Assembly: GCA_040758595.1 (NCBI GenBank)
Contig: JBFLVJ010000004.1
Location: 26,906-90,905 of the forward strand
Direction: 5' to 3'
Source of the DNA: Bilamarchaeum sp040758595
GTDB taxonomy: Archaea; Micrarchaeota; Micrarchaeia; Anstonellales; Bilamarchaeaceae
DNA: 64,000 bases
Shown piece after piece: positions 33,487 to 42,672 of the stretch (position 1 is the first letter of the stretch; each line of letters starts with the position of its first letter). Under the pieces are notes generated by a model. The model worked only from the letters and a program-made list of their open reading frames with translations, did not search any database and was not told the DNA's origin. The translations under genes were made by a program, and so were the position numbers.

Positions 33487-34788
33487 CTAATCCTTCCCCG
33501 AGGTTATCATTCTCGCGAAGAGCGCCTGCACGTGCTGGACATACCTCTCTGCGGTGGTCGCCGCATATGTCGGATATATGGCCATGCCCATGGCGGTCAC
33601 ACTTCTCGGCTGCGCTTCGAAATCAGGCTCGTTCATGGCAGGATCGAGCGCGGGCAGCGTCTCCACGAGCTCCTTCTGGAGTATGGCAGTGGTGCGCGGT
33701 ATCAGCCGGTTTCCATCCCATCTCCTGGCAGATTGGAAGAGCGACATCGCTATCCCTTCCAGGTGCTCCCCCTCGCGGTCGTCCGGTATCTTTCCCTTGC
33801 TTTCGTTCCAGGTGGTTATCATGTCCATGATGAACCGTTTCACCCTGGTTTCGGCCTGCATAGCATGGAGCGCTCCCATCACCGCTGTGTCGCTCATCAG
33901 CTCGATCGCGCCTGCAGGCGGATGCATCGGATAGAGGTCGAACGTGGTGAGTGGTACTTCTTTGGACATATCCACTATGGCCATCAGCAAGCTTCCGGTC
34001 TCGCCCAGTTCCGGGTGCGGCACTATCGCCCTTGCCGGGAACGCGTTGTATCCGTTGCGCCTCAGCACAGCAGCCGCGAGCACATACATCTCCAGCGGAT
34101 GGCAGAACGTGAACTGTACTCCTCCGGTTACCTCGTCGAGGGCTATCCTCGGCTGCTCCAGCATCGCGGCCGCGGTCGGCAATTCGTCCGGAGCCATGTG
34201 ATCCTCATTGTATCTGCTGGCGAAACCTTCGGTGATATCAGGATGAATCCTGATGAGCCTGTCTATGATGCCGTCAAGGTCTCCGTCTTCAAGCCCTTCG
34301 AGCAGCATCTCCGAGAACCTGCCCACGGCTTCGCTGTTTTCGGAATAGGGTCCCTCCTCGGGGGCCAGCGCGTGCTGCTCCAGCTTGGCATTGGCTTCCA
34401 GCAGCTGCTCATCCAGCCAATCGTCGGCGCTCTCTTCCTGCGACGCAGGGTGCGGATCGCCATCCCGCACGACCCTGAGCTTGGGCCTCTTCCTCCTTCC
34501 CAGGCCCCATACGTGGGCGTGGGCTCCATGTTCCTCGGATTTCACGAGCGACTCACCGGTGATCACGCTTCCCAGCCTGATCCTGGGGACGCTATCCTTG
34601 AGCAGTACGCATCCTATCTCTCCGCTCTGGACGCTTCTCTCTGAGGCATCTTCCCTATCGGCTCTGGGGGTCTCGATGAGCGGAGTGGCTTTCGGAGGCT
34701 GGGGTGCGGCCTTCGGTGCTTCAGAACCTTTCGGCATCGCCTGCTTCATGTCCCCGTATCTCTTCCTGTTCCTCTCTCTGAATGTCAT
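33487..34788 (-). CDS. Large acidic hypothetical protein
   Basis: The 433-residue protein has a basic start (MTFRERNRKRYGDMKQAMPK), a low-complexity proline-rich linker, an acidic middle (about 130-230, ESADDWLDEQLLEANAKLEQ) and a C-terminal globular domain. No signal, membrane helix or known motif is evident. Like the protein at 28041 it is soluble, acidic and large, and lies next to an intron-bearing tRNA; no clear homology between them is visible. ATG 34788 is used; an upstream extension to 34872 is cysteine-rich and unlikely. Confidence 0.55.
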   Translation of the reverse strand: MTFRERNRKRYGDMKQAMPKGSEAPKAAPQPPKATPLIETPRADREDASERSVQSGEIGCVLLKDSVPRIRLGSVITGESLVKSEEHGAHAHVWGLGRRKRPKLRVVRDGDPHPASQEESADDWLDEQLLEANAKLEQHALAPEEGPYSENSEAVGRFSEMLLEGLEDGDLDGIIDRLIRIHPDITEGFASRYNEDHMAPDELPTAAAMLEQPRIALDEVTGGVQFTFCHPLEMYVLAAAVLRRNGYNAFPARAIVPHPELGETGSLLMAIVDMSKEVPLTTFDLYPMHPPAGAIELMSDTAVMGALHAMQAETRVKRFIMDMITTWNESKGKIPDDREGEHLEGIAMSLFQSARRWDGNRLIPRTTAILQKELVETLPALDPAMNEPDFEAQPRSVTAMGMAIYPTYAATTAERYVQHVQALFARMITSGKD

Positions 34789-34949
34789 GCGGCATCCTCT
34801 GTTTGTAGTCGGTATAAGTGTTACAAACGGTATTAAAATGTATCCAATCCGCCGGCAACAGCAGCACGACAACTGCCGATAGGCCGCTCGATAATTTTTT
34901 AAGGGAAACCCCGGGAATGCTATCCCAACCAGTTACAGGAAGTGACACT

Positions 34950-36758
34950 ATGGATTTCGTATGCAAGATTGGCGGCCAGGCCGGAGCAGGTGTGATGGTC
35001 GCGAGCAGGCTCATGGTCAAATGTTTCACCCGGGGCGGCTACCACGCGATAGCCTATCCGGAGTATCCTTCGCTCATCAGAGGCGGCCACAACTCCGTCC
35101 AGATAAGGGTGGCGGACGGGAAGATACACGCCCCGCTCCAGGAGATAGACCTCCTGGTCGCGCTCAACAAGGACGCGCTCTTCTATCACATGAGCAGCAT
35201 GGCGGAAGGGGGCGTGATAATATACGACAAGCTCATAGACGCCAGCAAGTTCAAGGTCAAGAAGGGCGTGAAGATGCATGCACTGCCGCTTCTGGACCTG
35301 ACAAAGGAAGTGGGCGGGACCGAGCAGATGAAGAACACCACCGCGCTCGGAGCAGCGCTGGCAGCCGTCGAGTATCCCTTGGATGTCCTGGCAGGCATCA
35401 TGCAGGACGAATTCGGCAGGAAAGGGGAGGCGGTCGTCAAGAAGAACATGGACGCCGCCAAGGCAGGGTATGATTTCGTCAAGAGCAACAGCATGCACTG
35501 CAAGAAGGCGCTCAAGCCGCTCTCAGACGAACGGAAGGTCATAATCACCGGGAACGAAGCCATCTCGCTCGGCGCGGTCGCCGGCGGCATGAAATTCTAT
35601 TCCGCATATCCTATGACTCCGGCATCGAGCATCCTGCACTATTTGATAGCCAACGAGCGCAGCCTGGATATCGTCACCAAGCAGACCGAGGACGAGATAG
35701 CCGCCATCAACTATGCGATAGGCGCATCGTTCGCAGGCGCGCGGGCCATGGTGGGCACTTCGGGCGGAGGTTTCGCTTTGATGGTGGAAGCCCTTGGGAT
35801 GGCGGCCCTTGCAGAAGTCCCGATCGTGGTCTCGCTGGTCCAGAGAGTGGGGCCGAGCACCGGCATGCCCACCTGGACAGAGCAGGCGGATCTCAGGTTC
35901 GCGCTGCACGCGTCGCAGGGCGATTTCCCGAGGATCATCCTCGCCCCGGGCGATATCGATGAGTGCTTCTACATGTCGGCCGAAGCCTTCAACCTCGCCG
36001 AGAGATACCAGGTGCCGGTGATCATCATATCCGACAAGTATCTCTCAGAAAGCGTTTTCACAACCGAGCGCTTCGACATGAAGAGGGTCAAGATCGATCG
36101 GGGGAAGATCGCATCCGGACTGCCTGAACTCGCACCGATGGCTAGGTGGAAGAGGTACGAACTCACAAAGGACGGCGTCTCGCCGAGGGTTTTCCCCGGG
36201 ACCCCGAACGGCCTGCATGTGGGCACTTCCTACGAGCACGACGAGACCGGATTCTCGACAGAGAGCTTCATAATGAGGACCAAACAGGTCCAGAAGCGGG
36301 CGAAGAAGGCGGCATCCATCCTTAAGGAGATGGAAGGCCCGCAGCTCCACGGTCCCAAGAGCGCGGATGTGACCCTGGTGGGGTGGGGTTCTACCAAGCT
36401 CTCCGCCCTGGACGCGCTGCCCCTGCTACAAAGGGCCGGGATAAAAGCCAACTACCTGCATTTCAGCCACCTCTTCCCGTTGGACGAGAAGGAGGTGCAG
36501 AAGGCGTTCGCAGGCAAGAGGAATCTCATCATGCTAGAGGGCAACTCCACCGCCCAGTTCGCGGGCATGCTGAAACAGTATGCAGGGCTGGAGATGGACT
36601 TCCACCTGCTCAAATACGACGGGAGGCCCTTCTTCCCAGAGCAGATAGCCGAGGAGGTCGCGAAACTGAAGAAAGCCGGCTTAAAGGGGCCGAAGGAGAG
36701 GACAGTGGTCGAGAAGGAGGACCTCGAGTACTATAATCCCCAGAGGCACGGGCTATAG
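34950..36758 (+). CDS. 2-oxoacid:ferredoxin oxidoreductase, fused gamma-alpha subunit
   Basis: About 602 residues. The N-terminal gamma domain (1-180) shows KIGGQAGAGVMVASRLM and YPEYPSLIRGGHN. The alpha domain follows with KVIITGNEAISLGAVAGGMKFYSAYPMTPASSIL, the YPITPSS-type motif for the thiamine site interface, and a C-terminal transketolase-like domain. Together with the beta subunit 9 nt downstream it oxidises 2-oxoacids to acyl-CoA with ferredoxin. The fused form is that of archaeal KorA/IorA-like enzymes; substrate is uncertain. ATG 34950 has a good site AGGAAGTGA upstream. Confidence 0.9.
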   Translation: MDFVCKIGGQAGAGVMVASRLMVKCFTRGGYHAIAYPEYPSLIRGGHNSVQIRVADGKIHAPLQEIDLLVALNKDALFYHMSSMAEGGVIIYDKLIDASKFKVKKGVKMHALPLLDLTKEVGGTEQMKNTTALGAALAAVEYPLDVLAGIMQDEFGRKGEAVVKKNMDAAKAGYDFVKSNSMHCKKALKPLSDERKVIITGNEAISLGAVAGGMKFYSAYPMTPASSILHYLIANERSLDIVTKQTEDEIAAINYAIGASFAGARAMVGTSGGGFALMVEALGMAALAEVPIVVSLVQRVGPSTGMPTWTEQADLRFALHASQGDFPRIILAPGDIDECFYMSAEAFNLAERYQVPVIIISDKYLSESVFTTERFDMKRVKIDRGKIASGLPELAPMARWKRYELTKDGVSPRVFPGTPNGLHVGTSYEHDETGFSTESFIMRTKQVQKRAKKAASILKEMEGPQLHGPKSADVTLVGWGSTKLSALDALPLLQRAGIKANYLHFSHLFPLDEKEVQKAFAGKRNLIMLEGNSTAQFAGMLKQYAGLEMDFHLLKYDGRPFFPEQIAEEVAKLKKAGLKGPKERTVVEKEDLEYYNPQRHGL

Positions 36759-36767
36759 GTGATGATT

Positions 36768-37637
36768 ATGGCTACCGTCATTGATTTCAGCGTGAAGGAG
36801 AAGGCTCAGTGGTGCCCGGGATGCGGCGATTTCGCGATCCTAGGAGCGCTCAAGCAGGCGCTCTCCGAACTGGAGATCGCGCCTCACGACACCGTCGTGT
36901 GCTCTGGCATCGGATGCAGCAGCAAGCTGCCGCACTATGTCCGGAGCTACGGCTTCGAGTCCCTCCACGGAAGAGGGTTGCCGGTCGCGTCCGGGATCAA
37001 GCTGGCCAACCACAAGCTCCATGTGGTCTCGGTGGGCGGCGACGGAGACGGATACGGCATCGGCACCGCGCATTTCGTGCACATCATGAGGAGGAACTAC
37101 GACCTCACCTACATAGTCCACGACAACCAGATATACGGCCTCACCACAGGGCAGGCATCGCCCACATCCCAGCTCGGGATGAAGACCAAGACGACGCCTT
37201 ACGGTGTGGTGGAGACCCCTTTCAACCCTCTGGCGAGCGCGATAATCGGCGGAGCGACGTTCGTCTCAAGGGTGTTCGCCGGAGACATGGTCCACATGAA
37301 GGACGTCATCAAGCAGGCTATCGCCCACAAAGGGTTCGCCCTTGTCGATGTGCTCCAGCCCTGTGTGACGTTCAACAAGCTCAACACCTACGACTTCTTC
37401 AAGCAGAGGTGCTATAAGCTCGAGGACTCCGGACATGACCCTGCGGATTCGGGCAAGGCGCTTCAGAAGGCTCTCGAAGCCACCGCTGCCAACTACGAGA
37501 AGATCCCCATCGGCGTGTTCTTCAAGGAGGAGAGGGCGACATACGAGAGCACCCTCCCGCAGATAGCCGAGATGCCGCTGGTGAAGAAGGATCTCTCCAA
37601 GATAGACATCTCGCACGCATACAAGGAGTTCGAGTGA
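36768..37637 (+). CDS. 2-oxoacid:ferredoxin oxidoreductase, beta subunit
   Basis: About 289 residues, with AQWCPGCGDFAILGAL (the Cys pair near the TPP site), VVCSGIGCSSKLPHY and the TPP-binding GGDGDGYGIGTAHFVH followed by DNQIYGLTTGQASPTS. These are standard beta-subunit motifs. It catalyses the TPP-dependent half-reaction with the gamma-alpha subunit encoded just upstream. ATG 36768 is preferred because AGGTGATG lies immediately upstream; a GTG at 36759 and an ATG at 36762 are alternatives. Confidence 0.93.
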   Translation: MATVIDFSVKEKAQWCPGCGDFAILGALKQALSELEIAPHDTVVCSGIGCSSKLPHYVRSYGFESLHGRGLPVASGIKLANHKLHVVSVGGDGDGYGIGTAHFVHIMRRNYDLTYIVHDNQIYGLTTGQASPTSQLGMKTKTTPYGVVETPFNPLASAIIGGATFVSRVFAGDMVHMKDVIKQAIAHKGFALVDVLQPCVTFNKLNTYDFFKQRCYKLEDSGHDPADSGKALQKALEATAANYEKIPIGVFFKEERATYESTLPQIAEMPLVKKDLSKIDISHAYKEFE

Positions 37638-37665
37638 GCGGTGTCCGCCTGTCCAGCGCCGCTCA

Positions 37666-40311
37666 TCAGTCCAGCTTCCAGTATTTCTTGTTCTTTATGA
37701 AATTCTTCTGCGCTTCGATGAGGTCCAGGTAGAACGCCTCCTCGCTGCGCTGGAGCTTCTTGAGCACGCGGTCTGCTGTCGCCGGCCCGATGCCGTAGCT
37801 GGAGAGCGCGATGAGCGCCCGCTTCCCATATGCCCGTATCAGCCCGGCGGAGAATTCCATCGCATGGGCATCGGTCGTCTCCCTGGGCATATAGGCTAGC
37901 GACTGCGTCCCGCACTTGTGGCATCCTATCCTCTCAGGAGCCCCGGCCAGATGCATGAACCTGGTCGTTCCGCAGTGGAGGCACTTGAGCTGCACGGTCC
38001 TGGAGAGCGCGTTCTCGCGGAACGCATCCACCATCTTCTCCCTGGGCTGGAAAGCGCCCACGGCTTCCGACCCAGAGACCCTCTCCAACCCCACATTCGC
38101 GAAGAAGCTCGGCTTCTTCCGTTCATCCACGACCAGCCTCAGCTTCCCCCGCTTGATGTCTGACAACGCCCCTTCCGCGCCCTCGACGTCGAAGTACCTG
38201 AAGAATATGGCGCGCAATGTCTCCTCATATACCAGCGAGTGCCTCATGGCGTGGACGAAGCGGGAACTGACGCTCGCGTCCTCAGATAGCAGTCCGAACA
38301 TCCTCCCGACATGCAGGAACTTGAAGCGGACCAGCGGGGAGTTGTCGAGGGCATCCTCCAGCAGCCTGCGCACGCCGCGCAGCTCCTTGAAGCTCCTCTC
38401 TATCACCTCTGCCTTGAGCGGGAAGGGGAGCTTCATCATGATCCTGTAGGGATCGGCGACCGATATCACGCTCTCGCCTATCAGGTTGGATAGCTTCTTG
38501 GAGAATATGCGGGAGATGCATTCATTTATCCTGGTGCCGAAGCATGCGTGGATGACGACTATCTCTCCTATGCACTCCAGTATCACCGTCTTGTCGTCCG
38601 GCATCGGCGAGACGTCCCGCTTGGCGGTGCGCATCCTCCCCACACCCTGCGCAACTTCATAGGAGACCGGGATGTCCTCTCCGGTCCATGAAGGGACCAT
38701 GATGTCTGTTGCCGATGTGGGCTCTGCAAGCACGAGAGTGTCCGTTATGTCCACCACCCGCCATGGCATCCCGTGCGAGAGGAAGCTCGCCCCCTCTTCC
38801 AGGCCCACCACGAACTCCTCGTCCAGGCTGGCTATTATCTTGTTCGCGGTGATATCCTTCATCAGGAACCGTTTCGTCTTCGGTATCGTGCTCAGGAAAG
38901 AGCCGTAATAGGAGCGTGCCCTGCTCATAGCCTTTATAGAAATCCCTTTTGCATGCTCGTCATAGAAGAGGAGGCCTTCGCCATGCAGCTGGAGGGCTAT
39001 CATCCGCAGCTTGTCATACGGGATTCCGTAAGCGTAGGAGCGCGAGAGTATCGCGTGCGCCCTCTCGAGCTCCATCCTGCCGAAATCCAGGCAGAGCCCT
39101 ATCAACTGGTGGCCGATGACATCCAAGGCGCCCCGCTCCACGGCTTTATCCTCCATCCTCCCGCTCTTCGCGAGGGCGACGATGACCTCGCTCTCGAGCA
39201 TGTCGTCGAAATCAGAGGGGAACATCACACCCTTTGGGATTTTCTGGAGGCTGTGGCCTGATCTTCCGACCCTCTGGATGAGCCTGAACACCTGGTGGGG
39301 CGAGCCGTACTGCATCGCGAGCGACACGTCGCCCACATCGATGCCGAGCTCCAGCGACGAGGTGCAAACAATGGAGTTGAGCTTGCCTGATTTGAACTCG
39401 TCCTCGGTCGCGAGCCGCACGTCCTTACCGAGCGAGCCGTGGTGCACTCCTATGGGCGCGCCCATCTTCATTAGCGAAGCCCCCAGCTCCTCGGCATAGC
39501 TCCTGGTATTGACGAAAATGAGCGAGCGGTTCTTCTCCGATAGCTCCTTTATCCTCTCGAGCCGCTTCTCCTTGCTCCCTATGTGTTCTACCGACAGCTC
39601 CATCTCGCGGTGCTTCCCGCTCTCGCAGAGCGCAAACTCCCGCTTCCCGAAGACCAGTTTGGCCGCTTCGTTCTCGTTGGCCACGGTAGCGCTGATGGCG
39701 ATGCGCTGGAACTCCGCTATCTCCCCGAGCCTCTCCAGACCCATGGAGAGCTGGGCCCCTCTCTTGTTGTCTAAAATGTCGTGGACCTCATCCACTATCA
39801 CGAACCTGACCGATGCGAGGTGCCTGCGCATTATCTTGCCCAGCAATAGCGCTTGCAGCGACTCCACGGTCGTCAGCAGTATCTTGGGCGGGTTCCTCCG
39901 ATGCTTGGCCCTCTGGCTCTGCGTGGTGTCCCCGGTCCGAATATCATGAGTTATGGAGAGCCTCTCGCACCACCAGTCGAAGCGGTCCTTCAGATCGCGG
40001 GAGAGGGCGCGCAGAGGGGTGATGTAGAGCGCATGGATGCCTCCGGCATCCGGTCCCCCGCCACCGATTTCGTGTTCCCGGTCTCCAGTCTCGGGTCCTC
40101 CGTTTCCCGTCCCGGGTTTCCGGTCTCCTGTTCCCTGTTCCGCCTCCGTTATCTTCTCGAGCACGGGTAGCAATGCGCTCTCTGTCTTGCCGGAGCCGGT
40201 CGGGGCGAGGATTAGCACGTGCTCTCCGGATAGCACGCGGGGTATCGCGCTCTTCTGTATCTGGGTGAGCTCCCCGAAGCGCTCCCGGACCAGTTCGACC
40301 ACCGTGGACAT
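37666..40311 (-). CDS. lhr: Lhr-type superfamily 2 helicase
   Basis: The 881-residue helicase has LAPTGSGKTESALLP (motif I), VIVDEVHDI (II), ISATVANE (III) and IQRVGRSGHS (VI), then the Lhr winged-helix and core domains. The C-terminus has two CxxC pairs (LKCLHCG, GCHKCG) and a helix-hairpin-helix (YGIGPATADRVL). Lhr unwinds DNA:RNA or repair intermediates. After motif I, about residues 56-92 are a glycine-rich insert (words like TGDRKPGTGNGGPETG) encoded by the low-complexity repeat family. It is in frame and likely forms a surface loop. Confidence 0.9.
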   Translation of the reverse strand: MSTVVELVRERFGELTQIQKSAIPRVLSGEHVLILAPTGSGKTESALLPVLEKITEAEQGTGDRKPGTGNGGPETGDREHEIGGGGPDAGGIHALYITPLRALSRDLKDRFDWWCERLSITHDIRTGDTTQSQRAKHRRNPPKILLTTVESLQALLLGKIMRRHLASVRFVIVDEVHDILDNKRGAQLSMGLERLGEIAEFQRIAISATVANENEAAKLVFGKREFALCESGKHREMELSVEHIGSKEKRLERIKELSEKNRSLIFVNTRSYAEELGASLMKMGAPIGVHHGSLGKDVRLATEDEFKSGKLNSIVCTSSLELGIDVGDVSLAMQYGSPHQVFRLIQRVGRSGHSLQKIPKGVMFPSDFDDMLESEVIVALAKSGRMEDKAVERGALDVIGHQLIGLCLDFGRMELERAHAILSRSYAYGIPYDKLRMIALQLHGEGLLFYDEHAKGISIKAMSRARSYYGSFLSTIPKTKRFLMKDITANKIIASLDEEFVVGLEEGASFLSHGMPWRVVDITDTLVLAEPTSATDIMVPSWTGEDIPVSYEVAQGVGRMRTAKRDVSPMPDDKTVILECIGEIVVIHACFGTRINECISRIFSKKLSNLIGESVISVADPYRIMMKLPFPLKAEVIERSFKELRGVRRLLEDALDNSPLVRFKFLHVGRMFGLLSEDASVSSRFVHAMRHSLVYEETLRAIFFRYFDVEGAEGALSDIKRGKLRLVVDERKKPSFFANVGLERVSGSEAVGAFQPREKMVDAFRENALSRTVQLKCLHCGTTRFMHLAGAPERIGCHKCGTQSLAYMPRETTDAHAMEFSAGLIRAYGKRALIALSSYGIGPATADRVLKKLQRSEEAFYLDLIEAQKNFIKNKKYWKLD

Positions 40312-40347
40312 CGGTGGATATATATCGTGGGAAGGGATTAAGAGCGC

Positions 40348-40767
40348 CTAGCCCTCGAAGCCGAGCTTCTCGAAGACGCCTCGGGAGAGGATTATGACGA
40401 GTGTGATGGCGCTCGATGCAGCCACCTCTGTCCACATGCCGAGTCCGACGAGCATCCCCACGCCGGCAGTGACCCAAATGGCTGCCGCAGTAGTGAGACC
40501 GGTTGGCTTGGCCCCCTGCTTCCATATGACTCCGAGGCCGAGGAAACCGATGCCGGTCACTATCTGGCCCAGTATGCGCGTCTGGTCGGTGACTGAGCCT
40601 GGACCGAATACATCGCTTATGGCGATTATGGTGAAGATTGTGCAGCCCAGGCAGAAAAGCGAGAAAGTACGGGCCCCTGCGACCTTCTTTTTCCTGGAGA
40701 TGCCTATAAGCAGGCCTATCAGCGCAGCAGCGATCATCCTCAAGAACATGTCGCTTTCAGTGAGCAT
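40348..40767 (-). CDS. MgtC/SapB-family membrane protein
   Basis: The 139-residue protein has about four membrane helices and the MgtC-type sequence RMIAAALIGLLIGISRKKKVAGARTF, QIVTGIGFLGLGVIWK and GLTTAAAIWVTAGVGML. Family members influence magnesium homeostasis or ATP synthase activity in bacteria; the archaeal role is unknown. ATG 40767 is chosen; the frame stays open upstream but antisense to the next gene. Confidence 0.85.
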   Translation of the reverse strand: MLTESDMFLRMIAAALIGLLIGISRKKKVAGARTFSLFCLGCTIFTIIAISDVFGPGSVTDQTRILGQIVTGIGFLGLGVIWKQGAKPTGLTTAAAIWVTAGVGMLVGLGMWTEVAASSAITLVIILSRGVFEKLGFEG

Positions 40768-40830
40768 GCGGCTATTTCTGTGACAGAGCTTTATAAGTCT
40801 TCCTCGCACCCAAAACCACAGGTGACCATA

Positions 40831-41412
40831 ATGAGATCGCTCATGCGACAAATGCCCTATCTCGGGCCCGAGGATGGGAAGCCGTTCCGCAGGGATGGTT
40901 TGAAGGAAGGATTGCGCAGGCTGCGCGAGGACGAGTTCTCCAAGGTGTTCTCCACCTTCTCCAGGCTGAGCTCGCAAGAACGGCTCGACCGTTTCAGCGC
41001 GGCCCGGGCTGCGCTGAAGAAGCTTGGAGGCTCTGCGGAGATCGTCCGCGGGCATCACGGCGACCTGAGGCTGAGACTCCGCATGGAGTTCCCGACAAGG
41101 GACAAGAAGATGGACGCCTCTCTCTACAAGATGGTCTCTGGGGTGGGGTTCGAGCTGTCGCTCGAGAGCCGGCCAGGGAAAGACGGGGCGATGGAACGCT
41201 CTTATGTGGTGGCCGAAAGGCCCGGGAGCGACAGACTGGAACATGTCCATGGCGCTCTTGAGAGGGCGCTCGAGCTTCACGCCTATCTGCGCTGCAACGT
41301 GCGCATGCCTCGCCTTGGCAAGGCCGAGCCGCCTCCCCTTAGGGCCGCGGAATCCCTGGAGCCAGGAGCCATCATGGAGCGGCTGGCCGCGGCCATGCAG
41401 GGGACTCGCTGA
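40831..41412 (+). CDS. Hypothetical protein upstream of pth2
   Basis: The 193-residue mixed alpha/beta protein (FSKVFSTFSRLSSQERLDRF; AEIVRGHHGDLRLRLRMEF) has no recognised motif. A TATA-like TTTATAAG and a site AGGTGACC precede ATG 40831. It lies 30 nt before pth2. Confidence 0.5.
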   Translation: MRSLMRQMPYLGPEDGKPFRRDGLKEGLRRLREDEFSKVFSTFSRLSSQERLDRFSAARAALKKLGGSAEIVRGHHGDLRLRLRMEFPTRDKKMDASLYKMVSGVGFELSLESRPGKDGAMERSYVVAERPGSDRLEHVHGALERALELHAYLRCNVRMPRLGKAEPPPLRAAESLEPGAIMERLAAAMQGTR

Positions 41413-41442
41413 TTTTTATTCCCCCCCTTTCTATTCTTCTCC

Positions 41443-41793
41443 GTGTACAAGCAGACAATCGTCATAAGGGCGGATCTTGGCATGGGGAAAGGCAAGCTAG
41501 CCGCACAGTCATCCCATGCCTCGCTGGGCGCTTACAAAAAGGTCAGCAAGAGCCATCCTGATATCGCGCGGGCCTGGGAGGCCGAAGGCCAGATGAAAGT
41601 GGTCCTGAAAGTGAACAACGAGGCGGAACTCCTCGAATTCTACAACAAGGGGAAATCGGCCGGAATCCCTGTAGAACTGATTCGTGATGCAGGCCACACC
41701 CAGATAGATCCCGGGACATTGACATGTTTCGCGGCAGGCCCCTGGAAAGAGAGCGAGCTTGACGCCATCTACGGGAAACTGAAGCTGCTATAG
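41443..41793 (+). CDS. pth2: Peptidyl-tRNA hydrolase, Pth2 type
   Basis: The 116-residue enzyme begins YKQTIVIRADLGMGKGKLAAQSSHASLGAY, with the conserved K-x-A-A-Q-x-x-H signature, and ends with GTLTCFAAGPWKESELDAIYGKLKLL. It releases tRNA from prematurely terminated peptidyl-tRNA. The GTG start at 41443 is the only one that includes the first strand. Confidence 0.95.
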   Translation: MYKQTIVIRADLGMGKGKLAAQSSHASLGAYKKVSKSHPDIARAWEAEGQMKVVLKVNNEAELLEFYNKGKSAGIPVELIRDAGHTQIDPGTLTCFAAGPWKESELDAIYGKLKLL

Positions 41794-42045
41794 GTTGCCG
41801 ATTGGTATCCTCTTCTTCGGGCCGTAGGGGTCTTTCAGCCCGGAGCGCACCGCTCTCACCATGCCGCTGATGCCCTGAGGTAGCGCGTTGTGCTCGTATG
41901 CCTCCTCGACTTTTATCTTATACCTTCCAGGGAGGCAGATGAACCTGAATCCATTGACCACCACTCTCTGGCCGTCTTTGGTATCGCTCGCCCTGGCGGT
42001 CCTGAAAAGCACGTAATTCCTTGATTTGATCTCCATCTTCGCCAC
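41788..42045 (-). CDS. Small basic hypothetical protein
   Basis: An 85-residue basic, beta-rich protein (RNYVLFRTARASDTKDGQRVVVNGFRFICLPGRYKIKVEEAYEHN). Unrecognised; it could be a nucleic-acid-binding protein. Its end overlaps the pth2 stop by 6 nt. A TATA-like GTTATAAAC at about 42060 lies in the divergent gap shared with the hydrolase gene. Confidence 0.5.
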   Translation of the reverse strand: MAKMEIKSRNYVLFRTARASDTKDGQRVVVNGFRFICLPGRYKIKVEEAYEHNALPQGISGMVRAVRSGLKDPYGPKKRIPIGNL

Positions 42046-42089
42046 TACCCATCCAACAAGTTATAAACACAAATTGCCCAATCGGGTTT

Positions 42090-42665
42090 ATGAAGGTTTT
42101 TCTTTTCCACTGCTGGGGCGGCGACGGACGGAGCTGCTGGAGCGGATGGCTGCAGGACGAGTTGCGTGTTTCGGGTCTTGAGGTCCTGTCGCCCGATTTT
42201 CCCGAAACCCAAAACCCGGAACTTTCTGACTGGCTGGCCACTGTGCGTAAGCACGTCCCGAAATTCGAGGCGCGAGCGGGGTGGGTCTTTGCCGGACACA
42301 GCCTCGGCTGCCCCACGATCCTGCGATTGCTCGAATCGTTCGGTTCGGACGAGCAGGCAGAGCTGGTGATTCTGGTCGCGGGGTTCGCAAAGGATCTTGG
42401 CATCCCGCAAATCCGCAATTTCGTGGAGAAGGATTTCGACTGGGAGAAGATACGCTCCAAGGCGAAGCGCTTCGTGGTCATCAATTCCGACAACGACCCT
42501 TATATCCAGTTAGAAGAAGGCGAGCGCTTAGCAAAACTCCTAAACACGGAACTCATAACCGAACACGGCGCCGGCCACATAAACGAAGGCTCGGGGTTCA
42601 CGAGATATCCCCGCGTGCTGGAGATAATAGAACGGAACCGGAAACCCGAGGCCGGAGCCAAGTAA
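42090..42665 (+). CDS. Alpha/beta hydrolase (RBBP9/YdeN-like)
   Basis: The 191-residue serine hydrolase shows FHCWGGDGRSCWSGWL near the start, the nucleophile elbow FAGHSLGCPTI, acid residue INSDNDPY and histidine GAGHINEGSG. These are the RBBP9/YdeN triad. Substrate unknown. The segment SGLEVLSPDFPETQNPE is coded by sequence rich in CCCGAAAC words and contains an inverted repeat GTTTCGGG/CCCGAAAC, although the protein length is normal. ATG 42090 lies about 25 nt below a TATA box (leaderless). Confidence 0.8.
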   Translation: MKVFLFHCWGGDGRSCWSGWLQDELRVSGLEVLSPDFPETQNPELSDWLATVRKHVPKFEARAGWVFAGHSLGCPTILRLLESFGSDEQAELVILVAGFAKDLGIPQIRNFVEKDFDWEKIRSKAKRFVVINSDNDPYIQLEEGERLAKLLNTELITEHGAGHINEGSGFTRYPRVLEIIERNRKPEAGAK

Positions 42666-42672
42666 AAGAAAA

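Noticed and set aside
40040..40145. The lhr insert as another BHB intron
   Set aside because: It is in frame without a stop, contains direct rather than inverted repeats, and I could not pair exon flanks and insert ends into a 4-bp central helix with 3-nt bulges.
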